Positions 1-10,243 of a stretch of 64,000 nucleotides of DNA are shown piece after piece. The notes beneath the pieces were generated by a model. That model was not told the DNA's origin. It saw only the letters and a list, made by a program, of their open reading frames with translations, and ran no database searches. This stretch comes from Artemisia argyi (taxonomy: Eukaryota > Streptophyta > Magnoliopsida > Asterales > Asteraceae). Location: positions 111,038,949 to 111,102,948 of the forward strand of contig CM060696.1 of assembly GCA_030686995.1 (NCBI GenBank), given 5' to 3'. Position 1 is the first letter of the stretch. Each line of letters begins with the position of its first letter. A program made the position numbers and the translations under genes.

Positions 1-1
1 A

Positions 2-2296
2 GGACCAGAATGGCTGTTTAATGTTGATATGCTTACCAAAACAATGAATTATGTACCAGTTATTGCCAGTGTTGACACTAACAAACCACAAGAAGAATTT
101 GTTTTGGTTGAGAAACTAAAGGTTGGTCCTACTTTACTACCCTTTCAGACTGATCTAAGTCCTAAAGAAGATGTTGTTACTCAAGAGAAACCTAAGGAAA
201 CTGAAGAAGGTATTGAAATACCTATTGAAGCAGAAAAAGAAACTAATGGGATTCCCAAAGTAGTTGTTGATGTCTCTCCTACAAAGCCAGAAGACTCTGC
301 TGCTGACGCACCAGACTCTACTGCTAGGCCAAAAGATACAACTACTGCTCCACCAAATTCTGCTGCCAAGCCGACTAACTCTACTGCTACTTCAATGTTT
401 CCTAATTTGGACACTCAGGGTAGACCTATTGATGATTCTATCTATCCTGATGATCCAAATATGCCTGCTCTTGAGAATATTTACTATGACACAGATGATG
501 ATGCACTTGATGGTAAGTTATTTGAAGCTGATGCAGATATTACTAATTTGGAACTTAATATTCCTGTTAGTCCCACAACTACCACAAGAGTACACAAGGA
601 TCATCCCAAAGATCAAATTTTAAGTGATCCACAATCATCTATTCAAACTAGGAAGATGACAAAAGCACTGAAAGATCTTCAACATCAAAGTTTCTTTGCC
701 AGATCTCTGCATCAAAGAAATAGTCATAAAGATCTTCAGAATTGCCTGTTTGCATGTTTTCTTTCTCAGATAGAACCCAAGAATACCTACAAAGCCCCAC
801 AAGAAGCAAGTTGGCTAGAAGCAATGCAAGATGAGCTTCTACAATTCAAGCTACAAGAAGTTTGGACTTTGGTTGAACTGCCAAATGGAAAAAGAGTGAT
901 TGGTACTAAATGGGTTTTCAGATGCAAAAGAGATGAGAGAGGAATTGTCATAAGGAATAAAGCAAGGTTAGTAGCACAGGGATACACACAACAAGAAGGC
1001 CTTGATTATGATGAAGTATTTGCTCCAGTGGCAAGAATAGAAGCAATTAGATTATTCTTGGCTTATGCTTCATACAAAGATTTTGTAGTGTATCAAATGG
1101 ATGTAAAGAGTGCTTTTCTGTACGGGACCATTACAGAAGAAGTTTATGTATCTCAACCACCAGGCTTTGAAGACCCTGATCATCCTGATAAAGTTTACAA
1201 GGTAAATTGAACAATGTATGGTTTACATCAAGCTCCTAGAGCTTGGTATGACACTTTGTCAACATACTTGTTAGAGTCTGGGTTCAGTAGAGGAAAGATT
1301 GATAAAACTCTGTTTCTCAAAAGACAAAAGGATGACATTCTACTGGTTCAAATCTATGTTGATGATATCATCTTTGGGTCTACAAATAAAGCTATGTGTG
1401 TTAGTTTTGATAAGCTTATGAAGGACAAGTTTACTATGAGTTCTATGGGAGAACTCACCTTCTTCTTAGGTCTGCAAGTCACACAGAAAGATAATGGTAT
1501 ATTTATCAGTCAGGATAAGTATGTCAATGATATTTTGAAGAAGTTTGGATTTGATGATGCTAAGCCTGCCAAGACTACCATGGAAACCAACAAACCATTG
1601 CTGAAAGATGAATATGGAAAGGAAGTGGATATTCACTTGTACAGGTCTATGATTGGCTCATTGATGTATCTCATAGCATCAAGGCCTGATATCATGTTTG
1701 CTGTGTGTGCCTGTGCAAGATTTCAAGTGTGTCCCAAAGAATCACATCTCAATGCAGTGAAGAGAATTTTTAGATATCTGAGGCATCAACCAAAATTGGG
1801 CCTTTGGTATCCTAAGGATTCACCTTTTGATTTGGTTTCATATTCAGATAGTGACTATGCTGGAGCTTCTTTGGATAGAAAGTCTACTACTGGGGGATGT
1901 CAATTTCTAGGAAGCAGATTGGTGTCATGGCAATGCAAGAAGCAAACAGTGGTGGCTAATTCTACAACTGAAGCTGAGTATGTGGCTGCTTCAAGTTGTT
2001 GTGGACAAGTTCTATGGATGCAGAATCAATTATTGGATTATGGGTACAATTTCATGAATACCAAAATTCATATTGACAACAACAGCACACTTTGCATAAT
2101 TAAAAATCCTGTTTTTCATTCTAAAACAAAACATATTGAGATAAGACATCACTTTATCAGGGATTGCTATGAAAAGAAGTTGATCCAAATTGTTAAAGTT
2201 CATACTGATAACAATGTTGCTGATCTTCTCACTAAACATTTTGATGTGGGGAGGTTTCAATTTTTAATTGCAAACATTGGTATGATAAATCTTTGA
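2..2296 (+). pseudogene. Copia pol, 3' half (reverse transcriptase and RNase H)
   Basis: The frame is open from the window edge, so the true start lies outside. A Ser/Thr/Pro-rich linker (about nt 120-640) precedes the RT core, which begins near nt 812 ([10 protein letters not shown]). It continues through the [15 protein letters not shown] block and carries the catalytic YVDD at about 1355-1366. RNase H follows from about 1846 (SDSDYAG, then TEAEYVAA and a DNNST motif) to about 2250. A TGA at 1208-1210 interrupts RT in frame, just before the conserved YGLHQAPRAWY block; reading resumes in the same frame. This single nonsense codon means no full polymerase can be made without readthrough. The product would reverse-transcribe the element RNA in virus-like particles. 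Confidence 0.93.
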
Positions 2297-2625
2297 AAAA
2301 CTTATCTCTTTGTTTTTGTAAAAGTCTGTAAAGGTATTGTGCTGCTTGTTACTCTGCTGCTTATCTTCAAGCATAAATTTGTGATGAAATGTACTATGCT
2401 GTTGATTGTGCTGTTTCTAACTCTACTGCTAGTACATATACTTGTTTGTTTTATGGTGTTTGGTCTAACATTTTACAGGTACACGAATGGTGTTAGTTGA
2501 TGATTTGCAAAGAATTAACACAAGAAAGTAAACATCTTTCATTCATCACTAACAGAGTACATTAGATCAACCATCAAAAGAAAACAACAAAAGATGGAAT
2601 CAAAAGACTATCATCTACAACTACA
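2297..2625 (+). other. Copia spacer between pol and the antisense ORF
   Basis: About 330 bp without a credible ORF. It contains several copies of the short motif family CTSCTGCT (near 2341-2363 and 2415-2440) that recurs all through this element. It holds the 3' flank of pol in the sense direction and the region downstream of the antisense ORF stop. Confidence 0.5.
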
Positions 2626-3111
2626 TCACTTCCTAGGGCATGGAAGCCCAAGAACAATCTTTCTCTCCTTAAGAAGCGGAGGGTTTGTCTTCTTTGTCTT
2701 TTTTGTCTTGGTGGATGTCCTGGGTCTTATCCTTGATGATTGTGGCCTCTCAGGAGTGGCTGGTGGTTCATTTGGAGGCTCATCCTCATCTGATGAAGTG
2801 TAGATGAAAGGGGAAACAAGCTCCCTTAGAGATGGTTGCCTGACAGGGATCCAAGCTGGGTCTTCTGATGCTTCTGAAGATGATGGAGACTTGGGGGACA
2901 TCACAGCTTTACCCCTGGAAGTGCTTGGGGTTTGATACAAATGAAGAAGATCTTTGAATACAGGGAGATCATGCTTTCTCTTTTTGGCTTGCTCCTTGGT
3001 TCTACAACCATTATGAGGAGGACGGAAGGGAGGCACATATGTTTCAAAAGGGGATTCATCTTCTGATGATGAATCAGATGAGATATTGATGATTTCTGGT
3101 GTTGATTTCAT
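2626..3111 (-). CDS. antisense accessory ORF of the Copia element (161 aa, acidic/Ser-rich, N-terminal SUMO-interaction-like motif)
   Basis: An uninterrupted 161-codon ORF running opposite to pol. The N terminus (residues 6-18) reads EIINISSDSSSED: three hydrophobic positions followed by Ser and acidic residues, the layout of a phospho-type SUMO-interacting motif. The middle is basic (KEQAKKRKHD), then Ser/Pro-rich, then a second acidic patch (SSDEDEPPNEPP) and a basic C-terminal tail (KTKKTKKTN). There is no recognised enzymatic domain and no membrane segment. Upstream of its ATG, on the same strand, lies a TATA-like CCTATAAAAA at 3218-3227 and an AT-rich leader with AAACCCTAA, so it may have its own promoter. 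Antisense ORFs occur in some plant LTR elements; function here is unknown. The ORF is intact while the sense ORFs are broken. Confidence 0.62.
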   Translation of the reverse strand: MKSTPEIINISSDSSSEDESPFETYVPPFRPPHNGCRTKEQAKKRKHDLPVFKDLLHLYQTPSTSRGKAVMSPKSPSSSEASEDPAWIPVRQPSLRELVSPFIYTSSDEDEPPNEPPATPERPQSSRIRPRTSTKTKKTKKTNPPLLKERKIVLGLPCPRK

Positions 3112-3527
3112 GATTAATTGATTTGATTTGGGTGAATTGAAGTTTTGATTTGGTTGATTGGCGTTTTGATTGTGATTAGGGTTTGATTGTGGTGAATTAG
3201 AGAAAAGATTTAGTCAGTTTTTATAGGGATTACGGAGTATAAAGCGCATTAAATGCTAAGGATCTTTGACTTTCTGACCAAGCCGTTTAGTCAACTCTGC
3301 TGCTGGATAATTCAACTCTGCTGCTAGTTATATAACTCTGCTGCTAGTGATATCGGGCTGCTACGGTTGTAAGTGTGAGGGTGGGATGTGTAACTTCTAT
3401 AAATCACTTTAAAACCTAATCGATCTTCATTATTGGTTTTCTCCCGTTTCAAATTGAAGTTATCACAAACCCTAACACTCAATAATTCTCAAAGTCAATT
3501 ATTCCCAATTTCTCAAAACCCTAATTC
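3112..3527. promoter_or_regulatory. putative bidirectional promoter inside the Copia element
   Basis: The 416 bp between two divergent ORFs. Minus-strand TATA-like box at 3218-3227, about 107 bp from the antisense ATG; plus-strand TATA-like TCTATAAATC at 3396-3405, about 123 bp from the sense ATG at 3528. Both leaders are AT-rich and carry plant 5'UTR-style AAACCCTAA. Between the boxes sit three copies of AACTCTGCTGCT at 3293, 3314 and 3334, spaced 21 and 20 bp. Promoter activity is inferred from layout only. Confidence 0.5.
3293..3363 (+). repeat. phased AACTCTGCTGCT repeats
   Basis: Three exact copies of AACTCTGCTGCT start at 3293, 3314 and 3334, followed by a partial GGGCTGCTAC at about 3355. 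Spacing of 20-21 bp is about two turns of the helix, so bound proteins would face the same side of the DNA. They lie between the two opposed TATA boxes. Confidence 0.8.
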
Positions 3528-6500
3528 ATGGATATTGCACGTACCTGGGCTGAGCAACACAATAGTGTGGCTGTTTTGGATGAAGAATTGGTTCCTGAAG
3601 GGCTCACAGACATGGTTAAATTTTTGAATGCTACTTCTCTTAGGTATGCACTCACTGTGAATCCTACTATATATGTTTCTTACATCAAACAGTTTTGGCT
3701 TAGTGCTAAAATCAAAACTATGAATGGGGAAATATATGTTACTACCTTAGTAGATGGGCAAAAGGTTCGTGTAACTGAATCATTTATAAGGGAAACCCTT
3801 CTCTTAGATGATGAAACAGAGACCACTTGCCTGGCCAATTCTGCTATTTTTGCTGGGTTAAAAGATTTGGGATATGAGGGGAAACATACAAATTTCAATT
3901 TTCAAAAAGCTCTCCTTTGTCCTCAATACAAGTTTTTGGTACACCTTCTCCTTCATTGTTTGAGTCCTAAAACTTCTGGGTGGCATGAGTTTAGTGATAC
4001 TATTGCTTCTGCAATGGTATGCCTGAGCAAAGGTCAACCATTCAATTTTTCAAGAATGATATTGGAGGGGATGTTTAAAAGTGTTAAAGAGTCTGGTTCT
4101 TATTTGCTTTATCCAAGGTTTATTCAACTCTTTATTCAAAATCAACTTACAAAGTTTAGAGGCCATGCTGCTATTTATGATGCTCCAAAATTGGTTTCAA
4201 AAACTTTTACTTTCTTGGTTAAGCATGGAAAAAGTTTTTCAGGCACACATACAAATCTTACACCTTATATGGTGCAACTTGTGCAAAGTAATCAGGGTGA
4301 AGGATCAGGAAATCCCACTGACTCCCATCACACACCCAATTTTTCTCCATCTGCTACACAACCCAAAATACACTATAACCATAGGAAAACCAAAAAGAAC
4401 ACTGATCTACCTCAGGATAGTGTTAGTATGGCTGTACCAGATGAGGCTGTCCTAGTTGATGGAGGGGACATGTTGGAGAGGGTTGTCACTACTGCTTCTA
4501 GCTTAGCAGCAGAGCAGGATAGGGATAACATAAATAAGACCCAAACCAAGGCAACATCTAGAGATGATGATTCTTCTGAATCAAATTCTCAGGATGGTAA
4601 CCCTAGCCAAATGGCAAATACAGGGGGCTCAGCTGATCAAACTAGGTTTGATACTGAGTTTATGTCCCAAGATTCACCTCTCGGACCAGGTTACACAGGT
4701 CGAAGTGATGAGGACAGGCCAGTGACCAATGAATTGATGGAAAATCTTGTACATGATGACAATGTCCATGATTCACCTCTCGGGCTTGGTAACACAGGTC
4801 GAAGTGATGAGACTACTATGCAACTCATTCAGGAATTGACGGTTACTTGTACCAATTTGGGGTTGAAGTGTACTACTTTGGAAGATAAGGTTCTTACTCT
4901 GTCTAATCTGGTTACAAGTCAAGGAAAGATAATCACAACATTGAAGAAACAGATTAAGAAATTGAAGAAATCAAAAACTTCAACCTCATTGAAACGGCTA
5001 AAGAAGGTGGGCAATTCTTAAGTTATTAGTTCACCTGAACTTTCTACTCATTTGGAAGAGGATGATGCTTCCAAACAGGGGAGGAATGAAGAGGCAATGG
5101 GTTCAGGGGAGGCAAATTTGGAAAAGATTGATAGTGCTCTGGGTATGAATGATGGAATGGTTTCAGGGGAGGTACCAGTGATTGGTGATATGGATGTTGA
5201 AAGTCCTCAGGATGCTGAAAATTTTGTGGTTACTGATAAATCAGGGAATGAGGTTGTTATGGAAAAGGTGATTGCTACTCAAGAAAAGGTGGTAGAACAA
5301 CTTAATACTTTGGAGCCTGAGCAATTAGTGAAGGCAACAGGGTTGATGGGTGAAACATTGATGAAGTTGGGAGATTTGGTGAAAAACAAAAGTCAAGATT
5401 CTGCTGCTCAAGAATCTACTGCTAAGGATCTTACTAACTTTGCTGCTAGTGGATCTGCTGATGCACAAGACTCTGTTGTTGGGTCTGGTGACAATGCTGC
5501 TGCTGAAGCTATGGTATTGTTGAGCAAGAAGACTACCCCATTATCAACTCCTTCACTACCACAACAAACAACAACAACAATCACATCATCAGCACCTAGA
5601 AAACCTGCAAAAGGGATTGTTATTAAAGAACCTGCTGCTCAACAAAAGAAGGTTATTTCTTCATCTTCTACTGATAAAGGCAAGGGCAAGCAAGTTGAAA
5701 AACCAAGGATTATGTATAAGGGGATTGATTTCACTGATGTACCTTTTGAGTCTTGGCCTAAGGCATTACAAGTTGAACATGATACAGCTGCTGCACTTAG
5801 AGCAAAAGAGTTGATTGATATGGAAGATCAACAGTTAGCTGAGAAAGAGTATGAAGACTTAAAGAGGTATGATGAATGGATAAATGAGAAGATCAGAATA
5901 GATGCTGATATTGAACTTAATAAGTTGATCAAGATTGAAGCAAATGAAGTTCCAACTTTTGATGTACAATCTTGGTTAAGAGAGTTTACTACAAAGAAGA
6001 GAAAAGAAAATGCTACTGCTAGAAGAAAGATAAAGATACTTAAAGGTCCAACTGTTAAACAACAAAAAAGAGAATATGAAAGGTATCTAAAGAATATGGC
6101 TGGATGGACATTGATACAGTTGAAACCTTATTCTGATAAAGAAGTTTTTGACTTATATCAACAAGCTAAGAGGAGAACAGATACTTTTTATTCTATGGGA
6201 TGTGCTGAGGATTTGGAACAAATTGCTCAGATGAACAAGAAGTTGGTACCTGAAAAAGTAGTTGAAGCAGAGTATGTTCAAGAAGCTGATGTTGTTAAGC
6301 AGTTTGATGATGCAGCTAAGACTACTTCTTCTGTGCAAAGTGGTAAAAGAAAAGGTGTAGTTCATAAATCATTTGCAAAGAAGAAAAGGAAAACAGGGGA
6401 AGAAAGCAGTTCTAAGCCAGATGAGTTCAAGAATGATTGTGATCATATTCCTCCTGAGCATTTAAAAGAACAATTGAAGGTTTGCACTATGGTTGGCAAG

Positions 6501-7128
6501 ATGGAAGATCCTTAAGTGGTTGATGTCAAACCAATAGGAGTCAAATATCCTATTATCAAAGTAACTACAGGATATGATACTAACATTGGAGCATTTCATG
6601 ATGTTGAGAGATCTGATGGAAAGACTCACAGGTTTCTTAGATTTCAACAGATGCTATACTACTTTGATAGAGAGGATGTTGATGACTTGTGGAAGTTATA
6701 CAAGGCAAAGTTTGGAGCAAAGAAGTTTGATGGTGAAAAGTATGAGAAAGATCAAATTGATCATATCATAACTAAGACTGATAATGTGCTATGGAGAGCT
6801 CTAAAACTTATGTATGAACCTTCATTGGATGATTCTGAATGGACAGAGATAGTAGATTACAAAGTAAGAAAATGGAGACTCTTTCAAGATTCTGGAGTTC
6901 ATATGCTAGATATTTGGACCAATTACTTTGTATATGCTAGCTGAAAAGGATTACCCAGTGGTAAGATACTGGAATATTGTCAATCAGATGGTTAATGGTA
7001 ATAGATCACTTAAGCTGCAGAAAGACTATGATTTTGATGATCAAGCATTTAATTTGTTGTCAAAGTATAAGAAGATATTTGATCAACTGAATTCTCAAGG
7101 TTTGAAGTGTTTGGAAGCATCCTCCTAG
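3528..7128 (+). pseudogene. Copia 3' accessory ORF (about 1,200 codons, env-position, degenerate)
   Basis: A single long frame starting at ATG 3528, after an AT-rich leader, broken by TAA at 5019-5021, TAA at 6513-6515 and a frameshift near 6930 (reading resumes in another frame to 7128). The N-terminal about 230 residues form a globular region (NPTIYVSYIKQFWLSAK, then a WHEFSDTIASAMVCLSKG block). This resembles, from memory, the second ORF of abundant Asteraceae Copia elements that automated annotation mislabels as cellular genes. It is followed by a low-complexity Ser/Asp-rich middle with a duplicated DSPLGxGxTGRSDE motif, a basic coiled coil (about residues 430-490), a second coiled-coil/charged region, and a C-terminal globular part with a nuclear-localisation-like KKKRK. 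Position after pol matches the env-like ORF of Sireviruses, but no signal peptide or membrane anchor is evident. Function unknown. Confidence 0.72.
4671..4811 (+). repeat. 42 bp direct duplication inside the accessory ORF
   Basis: Two near-identical 42 bp units at 4671-4712 and 4770-4811 encode DSPLGPGYTGRSDE and DSPLGLGNTGRSDE. Differences are few and keep the frame, so the peptide motif, not just DNA, appears to have been retained after duplication. Confidence 0.85.
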
Positions 7129-7181
7129 TGATTAATTGTGCTTAGAAGAAACTTATTTATTTAGAAATAAATAATAAGTTT

Positions 7182-7190
7182 AGGGGAGGA
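7182..7190 (+). promoter_or_regulatory. polypurine tract of the Copia element
   Basis: AGGGGAGGA lies directly before the 3' LTR (one T between). This is the expected primer for plus-strand DNA synthesis and fixes the LTR start at 7192. Confidence 0.75.
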
Positions 7191-7191
7191 T

Positions 7192-7642
7192 TGTTGGGTT
7201 TAAAACTGCTGCTATGAATGAAACAGCTGCTAGTGGTAAGGATTCTGCTGCTAATGTCAAAGTGCTGCTGAGGTTAAATGTTGCTGACAGAATCTTCTGC
7301 TGATGGGATAAGGATGTATACGATTTAGATAAATATAGAATAGATTCTGTAAATATTATATTTATCTAGAATATTCTTATCGTGTAGAGAAAGGTATTGT
7401 AAACCTAGTAGGATTCCTTAGTCTATAAAAGGAGGATCCTAGGGTTAGTTTATGTACGTATTATTATTCACTTCAAGGTTGTAAAACCCTAGCATTGTCG
7501 AGTGCTAGTATTAATAATATTGAAGTGTTGAAAGTGAATCATTATTCTTCTTAAGTTAAGCTTTTACATTCCGCATATTAGCTTAAGTGTTTAATCAAGT
7601 TAACTTCTATACAAGATCGTTTAAGCTCAACTGGGATCAACA
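7192..7642 (+). repeat. Copia 3' LTR (451 bp)
   Basis: Begins TGTTGGG and ends GATCAACA, giving the inverted TGTTG/CAACA ends typical of Copia LTRs, directly after the polypurine tract. The first 130 bp are rich in CTGCTGCT-type motifs, continuing the pattern seen across the element. The middle carries TCTATAAAAGGAGG near 7421, a good TATA box, which would make transcription start in the LTR. The 5' LTR is outside the window, so age and target duplication cannot be measured. Confidence 0.83.
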
Positions 7643-7756
7643 TATAATGAATTGGAAAACTATATTTCTGATTAAGATTTTAGTTTCGATAGATATGAAT
7701 GCACAGCATATGATTATACGTATGATAACACGGACTGGCACTATAATTCTTCTTAA
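7643..7756 (+). pseudogene. EPRV copy A: C-terminal piece of acidic leader ORF
   Basis: Only the last about 35 codons remain, cut by the Copia insertion. The same tail in copy C is rich in Asp/Glu/Tyr (ending in a DDTDWHYNSS motif). Here a TAA replaces a Glu codon. The stop TAA overlaps the next ATG as TAATG (7754-7758), a spacing that favours translational reinitiation in caulimovirids. Confidence 0.55.
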
Positions 7757-8019
7757 TGGATAAATATAGATTTAGTAAACTAAAAATTGAAAATGATAAT
7801 TGTTTAAAAACTGAAAAAGACATGACAGAATTACAGAAAACTATTATCTTTTACGGAGAAAAACACTATCTGAATTAGAAAATTTAAAGATTTTGCTAAA
7901 TAAGTCTACTAGTCAAAGAAAAAAGTAAAGAAACAATTGATTTTTCTACTAATACTCAAGATTGTTTACTTCAACAACTCCTTTCTCTTAAAATACCAAA
8001 AGGTTATAAATATTATTAA
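7756..8019 (+). pseudogene. EPRV copy A: small coiled-coil ORF (virion-associated-protein position)
   Basis: Starts at ATG 7756 but is frameshifted before mid-length. The intact counterpart in copy C has 88 codons with heptad-like Leu/Ile spacing (ELQKTIIFYGEKILSELENL). A small coiled-coil protein just before the coat gene corresponds in position to the virion-associated protein of caulimoviruses; assignment is by position and character, not by strong sequence match. Confidence 0.5.
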
Positions 8020-8021
8020 AC

Positions 8022-9345
8022 ATGAGTATGGATTCAGATTTTGAAAATTATATACCACCTGATATAGATAGTTTAGTCACTAAAATAGGAGAAATAGATA
8101 TAAATGATAATTTTGTAAATTTAAAAGGAGAAATTAAGCAAGAAAATTATGTGCCTAATGTGAACGATATACCAAGTACTAGTACTTCAACAACTATAAC
8201 AAATGCATTTAATAGGCCTACTGAAGGATATGCTGCTATTAAGATAACCATTAAAAAAGGAGATAAAGCAAAAGACGAAAAATATAAACCATATGAAAGT
8301 ATGAAAAATGAACCTATTAACCCCTTTGGAATATATTTAGACCTTGATTGTGTTAACAATACTGAAGAAGCTATTGATAAATGGGAAACTACCCTTAGGA
8401 CAACTGTCGCAATAAATAAAATGGATATAGACATCTTAAAAGGATTTTTAGAAAGGACTTTATTAAATAGCGCTTTAAGATTTTGGCAAAATATTACCCC
8501 AGAGACAAGAAAAACTATATTTGAAAGAGATGATAATATAGAAAATATAATTACTAGAGCTGTGGAAGCATTGCGATTAGAATTCTGTGGCGAGGGAAAT
8601 ATTATTAAAGATACTGCCACGGTTCAAAAATATTCTATTGCTTTGTTGAGATTACAACTATATGATATGTGTGAAATAGATAGGTATATTTGTGTATTCC
8701 AAGATTATTATTATCACATATATAATCAAGTCTCAAATACCGAAAGTTATTTGCCTCTATTTTTTGCCAAAATACCTGACCCTTGGGGGAATAAATTAAT
8801 AGATACTTATCGACCAAGTACGACAGATACTTTAGGAAAAAGAATTACATATCTAAGAGATAAACTAAGTGAATGGTGTGCGGATGCCATTTTAGCTAAA
8901 ATGAGTAAAGGGTTAAAGAAAAGAACATCATTATGTTGTGGTAATCCTAAAATGCCAACTATGATTGGGTGCGATAGCTCATACTATTATGGAAGAATAA
9001 AAAAGAAATATAAGAAAAAGACCCATTATAAAAAGAAATATTTTAGAAAGAGGAAAACGATATATTTTAAAATAAGGGATATAAAAACACTTTCAAACCC
9101 ACCTTTAGGAGGAAACAGGTCCTAAAACTTGTAAGTGTTTTTACTGTCACAAAGAAGGACATTATGCTAATAGATGCCCAGAAAAGTTTAATAAAAACTT
9201 AAAGTTTTTTTAAATTAATGAGGATATCGAAAAAATAATTGATAATGGTGATTTTATACAAATTAAAAGTTTTCAAGACATTGATTTAGATGAAAGCATT
9301 TTTATAATAACAGAAACTGAATATACTTCATCCGAAAGAAGAACA
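8022..9345 (+). pseudogene. EPRV copy A: coat protein (capsid) gene
   Basis: Open from ATG 8022 for about 350 codons: acidic N terminus, a central capsid-like region (FLERTLLNSALRFWQNITPE), then a Lys/Arg/Tyr-rich basic stretch. A one-base frameshift near 9071 moves the zinc knuckle into another frame, at about 9129-9181. The knuckle itself is complete, C-x2-C-x4-H-x4-C (CFYCHKEGHYANRC), the RNA-binding signature of caulimovirid coat proteins. An acidic C terminus follows. The last part is fused directly to the next ORF by a short deletion, relative to copies B and C. Start chosen because the same ATG is present in copies B and C. Confidence 0.82.
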
Positions 9346-9841
9346 ATTTGGAGAATATAAACAAGAGATTTTGGTAGATAAGAAAAAGTTAAAACAAATA
9401 CAACATGAAAACTTTTCTTTATCTAATCATGCGGGATTTAAAGTAAATACATTACAAAAAATGGGTATAAGTCCTAGGAAACATCATCTTTACTATGGAC
9501 TAAATATTCAAGAAAGAGCTTTAGATATAAATATAATTTCCAATAAAGTCATGATACCTTTATTATCTAAAAACGATATTCAAAATAAACTTCAAAAAAT
9601 AAAGCCCGAAATTAGAAATACTTTAGGATGGGTACATATTGGAGCTATACAAATTATTATAAAATCAACCTTCAAAGAAGGAATAGATACACCTATAGAA
9701 CTAGCAATTATGGATAATAGAATACATAATAGACAAGAATCCTGCTTAGGTATCTTACATGGATATTTACAATATGGAAAATTAAAGTTTAATGTATACC
9801 CGAGAATTTCATATCATATACAAGATAAATATTTTGAGATA
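9346..9841 (+). pseudogene. EPRV copy A: movement protein, N-terminal half
   Basis: Encodes the front half of a 30K-type movement protein: NTLGWVHIGAIQIIIK, then STFKEGIDTPIELAIMDNR and a YGKLKFNVYPRISYHI segment, the conserved core seen in caulimovirid movement proteins that open plasmodesmata. At about 9835-9841 the reading jumps straight into RT sequence because about 1.45 kb (rest of the movement protein, both protease motifs, RT start) is missing relative to copy C. Confidence 0.75.
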
Positions 9842-10243
9842 TAACCCTGAAGACCAAAAGGAATTTCAGGTACAAATTAAAGAACTCTTAAATAGTAAAC
9901 TAATAAGGCCAAGTCATAGCCCCCATAGTTCGCCAGCCTTTTTGGTAAGAAAACATGCTGAGGTAGCAAAAGGCAAAGCAAGAATGGTAATAAACTATAA
10001 AAAAGTTAAACAAAAATACAATATTTGATGGGTAATTTTTACCACATAAAGAAAGTGTGATATATTGGACTAGAAATTAAAAGATATTTTCTAAATTCGA
10101 TTGTAAGAGTGGTTTTTGGCAAATAAAAACGTATCCTGATAGTATAGCATACACTGCATTTTCTACTCCACAAGGCCAATATGAATGGTTAGTTTTACCT
10201 TTTTGGATTAAAAAATGCTCCTCAAATATTTCAGAGGAAAATT
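9842..10243 (+). pseudogene. EPRV copy A: reverse transcriptase fragment
   Basis: Begins at NPEDQKEFQVQIKELL and covers the first RT blocks (LIRPSHSPHSS, then the FDCKSGFWQIK motif) but breaks off at the inverted junction before the catalytic YIDD block. Frameshifts occur near 10015 and 10203. Not functional. Confidence 0.8.

Larger units (their letters stand above)
1..7642 (+). mobile_element. Ty1/Copia LTR retrotransposon, 5' part beyond the window
   Basis: The sequence enters the window inside pol (linker between integrase and reverse transcriptase), continues through RT and RNase H (to 2296), and then carries 4.8 kb of accessory sequence: an antisense ORF, a spacer with two opposed TATA boxes, and a long sense ORF. 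It ends with a purine tract and a 451 bp 3' LTR starting TGTTG and ending CAACA. Gene order RT then RNase H at the end of pol and the LTR termini are Copia-type; extra ORFs 3' of pol recall the Sirevirus/SIRE lineage, which I infer rather than prove. DNA after the LTR is pararetroviral, so the element landed inside an older EPRV. Confidence 0.88.

Noticed and set aside
3528..7128. Cellular gene (kinase or longin/synaptobrevin-like)
   Set aside because: It lies between pol and the LTR of a Copia element, without introns and with element-specific repeats; such names are known misannotations.
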